Assembly (NCBI GenBank): GCA_947650365.1
Contig: OX393550.1
Coordinates: 72,301,478 to 72,365,477, forward strand
Origin: Chamaelirium japonicum
Taxonomy: Eukaryota > Streptophyta > Magnoliopsida > Liliales > Melanthiaceae
DNA: 64,000 nucleotides
Direction: 5' to 3'
A program made the position numbers and the translations under genes. Positions 32,540 through 64,000 of the stretch are shown here, in pieces. Each line of letters opens with the position of its first letter. Within the stretch, counting starts at the first letter, position 1. A model generated the notes under the pieces. That model searched no databases and was not told the origin of the DNA. It saw only the letters and a program-made list of their open reading frames with translations.

Positions 32540-33130
32540 ACACAACCACCACCATTGTTGCCCCCCCCCCCCCCCAGCCACCACCACCACCTACTTCCAC
32601 CATTGCCACCTACTTCCACTACCACCATCCACCACCACCGCTCTCACCATGCACAACCATACACCACCATGCCCACCCACCACCACCGTCGCCCATTACC
32701 CAGCCACCACCATGGCCCACCACCCTCCACATCCACCACCACCAGCACCACCCGCCTCCACCACCTACAAACTACCGTCATCCACTTCCACATCAACCAC
32801 CACCACTACCTACTTCCACACCCACCACCGCCCATTTTCACCACCACCACTCAATTCCACCATCACCACCGCATACAACCCACCTCCCCTACAACCGCCC
32901 GCCCACCTCCGCCACCATTGCCTACTACCCAGCCACCACCACCATCCACCTTCATCCACCACCACCAGTTGACGACCCATTTTATCGACCGTAGTCCACT
33001 TTCACCATCACCACCCACTTCCAATCCCCCCACCCCCAAACTTTTACCACCGTTGCCACCACCCTCTACCACCATTGCCCACCTCCGAGCCACCACCACC
33101 GCTCACCGCCCGTCCAATGCCACCGTCGTC
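32540..33130. repeat. CCACCA-type minisatellite
   Basis: Irregular tandem CCACCACC words with CCTACTTCCAC, the reverse complement type of the 1-395 repeat. A poly-C run lies at 32561-32575. The 196-codon frame across it encodes only His/Pro/Thr strings and is rejected as a gene. Confidence 0.85.
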
Positions 33131-33310
33131 TACTATTTTTATTAGTTTAAACCCCTAAGGTTACTTTCGTCCAAGAAAGCCCCATATTTGAAGTAAACAG
33201 ACAGACATAAAATATTTTGGGAATATTCCTCTGATATGGACGTCCGTTAACTAAGGGGTATATATGTATAACTAAACATGTTTACAGGGATCGATACGCA
33301 AATAATCTAA

Positions 33311-33875
33311 GGGAAATTTTATTTATACCCCAAAAATATGTAATTACACCCCGTCTCCTATTCCTCTATCAATAACTTGCTCATATTTGTTAAATACATA
33401 TTATATCATTTGCTTGTACCACATCCCAACTAAAACCTAACTTAAATACAGAACCCTGTGAATGTCTTTTTGAGAAGGAAACAGTAGCGATGACTATGGC
33501 ATCATCGTCATCGGCAACGACAATGGGACTTGACAAACCCAACCCCCAATTCCCCCGATCGAATTCTTTCATAGGAGGTCTAACCTCTCTACCAATGGGG
33601 AAAGAAGACGAGTCGGCACCCTCACCGTATGTTTTAAAGAGTGGGGTGTGTTCAAAAGGGCGTATAATTGGGATATATTTTTGAGGGTGGGTGTTTAATT
33701 GGGGTATAGTCAAGGTGGGATGGGTCATTTGACTGAGGTGTATTCAAGGTTGGGTGTAAGAGGGAAGGATGGTTTTGGGATAGAAATGGGGTATGACAAA
33801 AGAAAACGAGATGTGTTCAAATTTGTTGAAAATGGGGTTTAATTATAGATTTTTGGGGTATGAATAAAATTTCTC
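33311..33875. mobile_element. MULE-like element with about 40-bp inverted ends
   Basis: Left end GGGAAATTTTATTTATACCC and following CAAAAATATGTAATTACACC pair with the right end GATTTTTGGGGTATGAATAA, AATTTCTC, about 40 bp with few mismatches. Candidate flanking duplication ATAATCTAA/ATAATATCG is partial. Long inverted ends and a possible 9-bp duplication suggest Mutator-like, but no transposase is present. Confidence 0.6.
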
Positions 33876-34017
33876 ATAATATCGGCTATCCTGCTTGAGA
33901 AAGAGTGTCACGACTAAAAGTCTAAAATGGAGCTGAACCCAAATCACGTCCGATCATATTTCTCCAGCTGTACCCCCAAGAATCTTTGCCTTCGCGCCAT
34001 ACACAATTAGCCCTAGT

Positions 34018-34187
34018 TTGAGGGGTCGATTTGCAAAAAACCCAATAGAAAACAGAGGGGATCGATCATGCGTGTTTCGTTCCTCTTCCTCTCTCTCTCT
34101 CTCCGAGAAAGAGAGGCAGGAGATAGGAGGAAGAGGAGGACCTCCTCTGTTCTTTCTTCAATTATATTTTCAAGAATTCGCATTAAC

Positions 34188-34236
<49 letters not shown>

Positions 34237-34269
34237 CGGCAGCTCCGTGCTGCGTTGGAGGTCGTCAGC
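34018..34269 (+). promoter_or_regulatory. Probable 5' UTR of the AGD5-like gene with (CT)n tract
   Basis: This lies directly before the start codon of the ARF-GAP gene. It contains TCCTCTTCCTCTCTCTCTCT at about 34081-34100 and a (CT)n run at 34189-34233, a pyrimidine-rich leader common in plant housekeeping genes. The transcription start cannot be fixed; no clear TATA box was identified. Confidence 0.55.
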
Positions 34270-59046
<24,777 letters not shown>

Positions 59047-59591
59047 GTACGTTTCCCATGTCTTAACACGATGTTTTCTATTCCTTTTACTAATGTCGAA
59101 ATGCCTTTATTTCTGGATTTATGGCTATTTGCTTGGATTGACGATCGAGACTGGATTCATTCTTCATGTACAAAGGATTAGTTCTTGATCTGATCGAGGT
59201 GGTGTTAAGGTCGAATGTGAAGGTTATGGTGTTGCCTGGATTGGTATCATATGATAATGCTATACACTTTACAACCTTTTGATTTAAAAATTAGTTAAAT
59301 ATTTCTTTGAATCTACCTCTATTTTGCATGACTACTATGTATAGTTTATCGAATGTCCAATCATGCTACAAAAATGTACATTAAAAGTTGATTTGTTGTT
59401 AGTTGAAGATCCACAAAATCCGAAAGAATACTGCCATTTACGTGAAGTCCCAAATTCCTTGTACACATTTATTTCAAATGGTACTTCCATCCAAGTAATC
59501 TTAGGCCTATCTATCCCTTACCTCATTTAGTCTCGATCAAGTGTGACCAAAGCCATGCTCATCTACATCTGAAGACTTACACATATCAAAA

Positions 59592-59780
59592 TGGTCCCTA
59601 GCTTAACTGGTAAACCCTAACTTTCGTACTTAAGGTGGTGTTTTTGTCCGGCTGATCTCTCACTCTCCCATACATCCATTCTTGTTGGAAACATCTGGAG
59701 TGGAGTTCAAGCCTTGCACTGGGCGAGTGGGATGTATTTTGTGAACTTGAAAATTGTGTTGTTTCTATAGTTGTTTCTAC
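59592..59780 (+). mobile_element. Possible second tRNA-like SINE, tentative
   Basis: TAGCTTAACTGGTA (59602) resembles a box A and GGAGTTCAAGCC (59703) a box B, but they are about 100 nt apart, longer than usual, and no poly-A tail or target duplication is evident. Confidence 0.3.
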
Positions 59781-59958
59781 AGTTTTTAGATTTTTTTCAC
59801 AGCAAGTTTGGTTCATGTGCCATTGATTTGTTCTTTCAATTGCACATGTGCACTACGATTGAAGTCGTTTGGTTAGGGGGTGCGACTTGCGCAAATAGCT
59901 GCTCGTAGAGTCGTAGGTCAAAATTTGCACCGATTTATGTGCTAACAAATTTTCACCC

Positions 59959-60116
59959 TGTTAAGATGTATTAGTGTATATACATACACTTAGGGTATAT
60001 ATGACTCACATGTATTCACCTTATATTGGCAATTGGCCTAATGAGAGATTCATTCCATTCTCTCCCCAAACCCTAGCTCTCCTTTCTCTTCCTCTCTTCC
60101 TCTAGGGTTTGTCACA
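59959..60116 (+). repeat. 5' LTR of Copia element (158 bp)
   Basis: Starts TGTTAAGATG and ends GGGTTTGTCACA, directly followed by the primer-binding site. Contains AGGGTATATATGACTC as a possible TATA region and a pyrimidine-rich end. The 3' LTR is not in the window, so identity cannot be compared. Confidence 0.78.
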
Positions 60117-60129
60117 TGGTATCAGAGCG
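60117..60129 (+). other. Copia primer-binding site
   Basis: TGGTATCAGAGCG, complementary to the 3' end of initiator methionine tRNA, the usual primer in plant Copia elements. Confidence 0.92.
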
Positions 60130-60696
60130 AGGTTGATCGCCGGCGTCATCAACGGCTTCCTTGTCTCCTCCCTCCCAGATCCAGATCTTCTCTGCAATCA
60201 GATCGTGAGATCTGATCTCCTCGCGAGATCTGATCCTGCTCCGATCAGATCCCGCGATCTGCCCCGCGCGCCTGTCCCGCAGATCGCTCCGTCCGCAACC
60301 CGCTCCGATCGCGCTCCGCCCGTGTGCCTGTCGCGCGCGCTCCGCTCAGCTTGCGATCTGCCCCGCGCGCGATCAACCCTAGCTGTCGCGCGCGCGCTCC
60401 GCTCGCGATCTGCCCCGCGCGCCTGTCGCCCGAGTCCGCTCGCGCTCCGCTCAGCCCGCACCGCGAGCTCCTGTCCCGCGCGCTCCAGCTCCGCTCAGCC
60501 CTAGCTCCCACAGCTAGCTCCTGTCCCGCGCCCGCGCGCTCCGCTCAGCCCGCACCGCGAGCTCCTGTCCCGCGCGCCCCAGCTCCCACAGCTCCTGTCC
60601 CTGTGGTGCCTCCTCATCGCCTCCTCCAATCCGGATCGAAACCTCTCGGTCTGGAGGTGAGAGACGAGGTCTCGAGCTCAGCCGTCTCCTCCGGTC

Positions 60697-61761
60697 ATGT
60701 CCTCGACTTCCACGATGACGACTCCGCCGTCTCCTCCGGTGGCTCCCTATGAGATTCCACGGGATTTCCTCCCGCTCGCCACCGACTTTCTGCTCCAAGA
60801 GGCCTCCGACTGGCCGGCATGGTCTGCTACGGTGGAATCCACTCTTGAGGGTCGCAATCTTCGCGGACATCTTGCTGGCTCCTCCACGCTTTCTGCTTCC
60901 GATGCAGAATACGGTCCCTGGCGCCTTCGCGATCAGCGCATCAAGGCCTACCTTGTTGCGTCTGTGGACCGTTCTCTTCGCCGGGACATGATTGGACTTG
61001 CCTCTTCTGCAGCGATTTGGAGTCATCTCACTGCTCGCTTTGTTGAGAAGAGTGGAGCACGTGAGTATCAGCTTCTCACACAGGCTCAGTCGGCACAGCA
61101 GGGAGAGTTGACGGTCCAACAGTTTTACTGTCAAATGCGCTCCTATTGGCGTGATCTTCAGGATCTTGCTCCCATTCCTGACCCGTCCCGTGCTGTCGAG
61201 TATCAGCTCTACCGGGAGCGCCTTCAGCTCTATCAGCTATTTGCTGCCCTACGACCAGAGTTCAGTGCTCTGGCAGGTCAGCTTCTTCACCGGGACAGCC
61301 TTCCTCGTCTTGATGAGGCTGTGGCTGAGCTGGTCGCTGAAGAGACTCGTCTGCGTACTCTTGCCTCCAGGGCCTTACCTCTTCCATCCGGTCTTCAGGG
61401 TGTTCTTGCTGCTGCTCCGCCGCCGGTCTCAGGCCCACCAGCTACTGCCTCCCATGGTAGACCGTTTTGCACTCACTGTCAGACACCGGGTCACTTCGTG
61501 GACACTTGCTTCTCACTTCATCCAGAGAAGCGTCCTACCTACAGAGATCGAGGTCGAGGACGAGCTCGAGGTCGTGGTCGCCCTGTTCCTACTGCTGCTG
61601 CTGCCTCTTCCGTCACAGCTGGCGATCTACAGTCTATTCGTGAAGAACTAGCTCAGCTTAGACTAGCTCAGCAGTCTGCCGCTACTCCTGGACCTTCCAG
61701 CGCCTCAGCCTTCTCTGCCTCTTCTGGTAGTCCCACTGTTTGGATTCTGGATTCTGGATTC
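60697..61761 (+). pseudogene. Copia gag with CCHC zinc knuckle
   Basis: Gag forms the virus-like particle and binds element RNA. The frame opens at 60697 (an alternative ATG is at 60715). It holds the Copia gag (UBN2-type) words WPAWSATVESTLEGRN and IWSHLTARFVEKSGAREYQL. The CCHC knuckle starts at about residue 258 (CTHCQTPGHFVDTC), followed by an RGRGRARGRGR basic patch. The frame shifts at a triplicated 7-mer TGGATTC (61741-61761) at the protease active-site motif, where two copies would keep frame. The downstream frame to 61971 is therefore out-of-frame sequence. Confidence 0.88.
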
Positions 61762-61777
61762 GGGCGCCTCACACCAC

Positions 61778-63343
61778 ATGACTCCGGATGCCTCCTTGCT
61801 CACTGCCTGTCAGCCTGCGCCACACCTGCCACCGATCCACACTGCAGATGGTTCTCGCTTAGCCATCTCCCAGTCTGGATCCATTACTTCAGCCTCCGCC
61901 CCTGCTTGCAATCTCTCCTTATCCTCTGTGTTTCATGCTCCCACACTCCACATGCATCTGATTTCTGTTAGTGCTTTGTGTGACTCTGGCTGCTCTGTGA
62001 CATTTACCCCTTCCGCTTGTTCTGTGCAGGATCTGTGTACTGGCCGACCGATTGGAGCAGGTCGTAGGGCTGGCGGGCTCTACCAGATGGAGTTTCTTCA
62101 CTCTTTGGATCCGTCATCATCTGGGTTTTGTGGAGTTGTCTCTCCTAATGCCGACCTGTGGCATAGGAGACTAGGTCATGTGTCGGAACCGCGACTTAAG
62201 AGATTACTCCATTCTGGAGCTCTAGGTCGTGGTCCTTTTTCTTCTTTATCTACTTGTACTGGCTGCAAGCTTGCAAAAGCTGCTGCCCTTCCTTTTTCAT
62301 CAAGTACTTCTCAGAGCTCTGCTCCTTTTGATCTTGTTCACTCTGATATCTGGGGCTCCTCTCCTCTCCCCTCTATGACTGGATATTTATATTATGTCTC
62401 GTTTGTGGATGATTACAGTCGTTACACGTGGGTCTACCTTCTTCGCCGTCGATCGGATATCCTCCAAGTCTATAAGGACTTCACCTCCATGATTCACACG
62501 CAGTTTAGTCGGCGCATCAAGATCTTTCGATCTGATTGTGCCCTTGAGTATCTATCCACCGCTATGCGCGGCCTTATTCAGTCCCATGGGACTATTTTCC
62601 AGCACTCGTGTCCTCACATCCATGAGCAGAATGGTGTTGCTGAGCGCAAGCATCACCATATTCTTGCTACTACTCGTGCTCTCCTTCTTTCTGGTTCTGT
62701 TCCTCGGCGCTTCTGGGCTGAGGCTCTCCTCACCTCAGTCCAGCTCATTAACATCACTCCTTCGTCAGTTCTTCCGGACGACTTATCTCCTCATGAGCGT
62801 CTCCTTTCTACCACTCCTGACTACAGCCCTCTTCGCACTTTTGGGTGCACCTGTTTTGTTCTTCTTTCTCTCCATGAGCGCACAAAGCTGTCTGCTCAGG
62901 CAGCTAAGTGCATTCTTCTTGGGATCAGCACTGAGCACAAGGGGTACCGCTGCTATGACCCTGTTGCTCGTCGCTTGCGTATTTCTCGACACGTCTCCTT
63001 TGTCGAGGATACGCCCTACTACTCTCCTGACGCTCAGGATCTCACCTTCCTCGAGGTCTCTTCTCCTCCATCATCGACATCTATGCCTCCCTTGTCAGCC
63101 TCCCTAGTTCCCCCGACTCCGTCGGCCCCTTCCCCACCTCCAGCTCCCTCGGCACCACGGGATCCTTTGCTAGTTGTTTCCCCAGCGTCTCCAGGGGACT
63201 CCTCCGAGGCTTCCTCCTCTCTGCCCGTGCCTCTCTCTCCTCCCCGGGTTGTCTCTCCTTTTCCTCAGGTCTACTCTCGCCGGCCTACCCCTGTGTCTCC
63301 GTGTCCTTCCTTCTCAGCGGATGTCGGCTCTCCTGCTGTTTGA
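61778..63343 (+). pseudogene. Copia protease and integrase region
   Basis: In the shifted frame this encodes the rest of the aspartic protease region, then the GAG-pre-integrase zinc motif (LWHRRLGH, CTGCKLAK) and the integrase core. Integrase inserts element DNA into the genome. Acidic residues of the DDE triad are visible in HSDIWG, FRSD and GVAERKH. The word after the second D (CALEY) departs from the usual NGxEF-type sequence. A Ser/Pro-rich linker follows, and the frame ends at TGA 63341-63343. The reverse transcriptase continues in another frame, so a second 1-bp change lies just before. Confidence 0.87.
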
Positions 63344-64000
63344 GGTCACTCCTAGTCTTTCGCCTCCTGTGCCTGCTCCATCGTTGCCAGTCATGGATCC
63401 AGGCCCGCCTCGCTACCCTTCGCGCCAGCGTCACCCGCCTGACCGTTTTAGCCACGACACTGGCCCTCCTGATCGTTTTGGCTTTGCCTCTGTATGCAGT
63501 TACTCGCCTCAGTTTACTGCCTTTCTTACTGCTGTGCACGCAGATCAGGAGCCCAGATCCTACTCTGAGGCAGTTCAGTTTCCTCAGTGGCGTCAGGCTA
63601 TGGATGAGGAGTTTCAGGCCTTTCAGCAGACTCATACCTGGGATGTTGTCCCTCTGCCCTCTGGCGTTAAGCCTGTCAGCTGCAAGTGGATTTATAAGGT
63701 CAAGCACCGCCCTGATGGATCCATTGAGCGTCACAAGGCTCGGGTAGTGGCTCGTGGATTTACTCAAGAGTATGGCGTTGACTACGAGGAGACCTTTGCT
63801 CCGGTGGCTCAGATGACCACCGTTCGCACTTTTTTGGCAGTTGCAGCTGTTCATCGATGGGCCCTTCTTCAGATGGACGTGAAAAATGCCTTTCTCCACG
63901 GTGACCTGTCTGAGACTGTCTACATGGATCCTCCTCCTGGTCTCCGTGTTCCTTCTCAGCACGTGTGTCGTCTTCGTCGGGCCATTTATGGGCTCAAGCA
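63342..64000 (+). pseudogene. Copia reverse transcriptase, N-terminal part
   Basis: In the frame starting near 63321 the sequence encodes the linker (SPPVPAPSLPVMDP), then the RVT_2 start: WRQAMDEEFQAF, HTWDVVPLP, CKWIYKVKHRPDGSIERHKA, DYEETFAPVA, LLQMDVKNAFLHGDL and YGLKQ at the window edge. The catalytic YVDD-type motif and RNase H lie beyond the window. Minus-strand open frame 63285-63962 is its shadow. Confidence 0.88.

Larger units (their letters stand above)
59959..64000 (+). mobile_element. Ty1/Copia retrotransposon, truncated by window end
   Basis: 5' LTR, initiator-Met tRNA primer site, GC-rich leader (60120-60696), gag, integrase and the start of reverse transcriptase lie in Copia order (integrase before reverse transcriptase). 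The copy is disabled by at least two frameshifts (near 61745 and near 63335). The 3' half is outside the window. It is inserted in intron 10 of the AGD5-like gene in the same orientation. The very short LTR suggests an Ale/Retrofit-type lineage, but this is inference. Confidence 0.9.

Noticed and set aside
32555..33145. 196-codon plus-strand open frame
   Set aside because: Only His/Pro/Thr low-complexity residues produced by a CCACCA repeat; no domain, start context or splice structure.
60109..60504. Long frames in the Copia leader, both strands
   Set aside because: GC-rich CGCGCGCTCCGCTC repeats in the leader keep frames open; they precede the true gag start.
63285..63962. 225-codon minus-strand frame
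   Set aside because: It is the antisense shadow of the Copia reverse transcriptase, whose plus-strand motifs are clear.

Overview
The window is nuclear DNA from a flowering plant with a large, transposon-rich genome. Two real genes are recognisable, both on the plus strand with GT-AG introns: an F-box/FBD-type protein gene (exons at 8966-10162, 14174-14338 and 14424-14723) and an ARF-GAP gene very close to Arabidopsis AGD5/NEVERSHED (ten exons, 34270-59046, last exon beyond the window). Introns of 4.0, 9.9 and 9.9 kb packed with mobile elements suggest a species with long introns, perhaps a magnoliid or another early-diverging angiosperm. I cannot fix the taxon from sequence alone.

Layout. 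1-4.7 kb: minisatellites, then a decayed PIF/Harbinger element (DDE transposase remnant plus its Myb/SANT-like partner) whose right end is at about 4691. 4.7-8.97 kb: a tandem array of about 0.5-kb units that repeats the 5' flank, leader and start codon of the F-box gene, twice interrupted by a small insertion element. 8.97-14.7 kb: the F-box/FBD gene; its first intron holds a Tourist-like MITE and a 1.16-kb TIR element. 15.3-17.6 kb: a roughly 0.5-kb-arm inverted repeat and tandem repeats. 17.66-18.0 kb: a hAT MITE. 18.04-28.39 kb: a gag-only (TR-GAG-like) Gypsy retroelement on the minus strand, with five tandem-repeat arrays and a nested 1.95-kb solo LTR. 28.4-34.0 kb: repeats, a hAT-like element, a CCACCA minisatellite and a MULE-like TIR element.

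34.0-64 kb is the AGD5-like gene. Intron 1 carries a decayed duplication, LTR-derived DNA with a 33-bp GC-rich array, and several MITEs. Intron 6 carries a 1.0-kb hAT element and, at 53.6-57.5 kb, a dense cluster of small palindromic elements separated by TA, GA or TG microsatellites, plus an inverted second copy of the 1.16-kb element. Intron 9 contains a tRNA-derived SINE. Intron 10 contains a Ty1/Copia retrotransposon (59959 to past the window end) broken by frameshifts.

The two genes have no evident functional link. Most of the remaining sequence is mobile-element DNA in or between them. No CRISPR, rRNA or convincing tRNA gene is visible, as expected for plant nuclear DNA.
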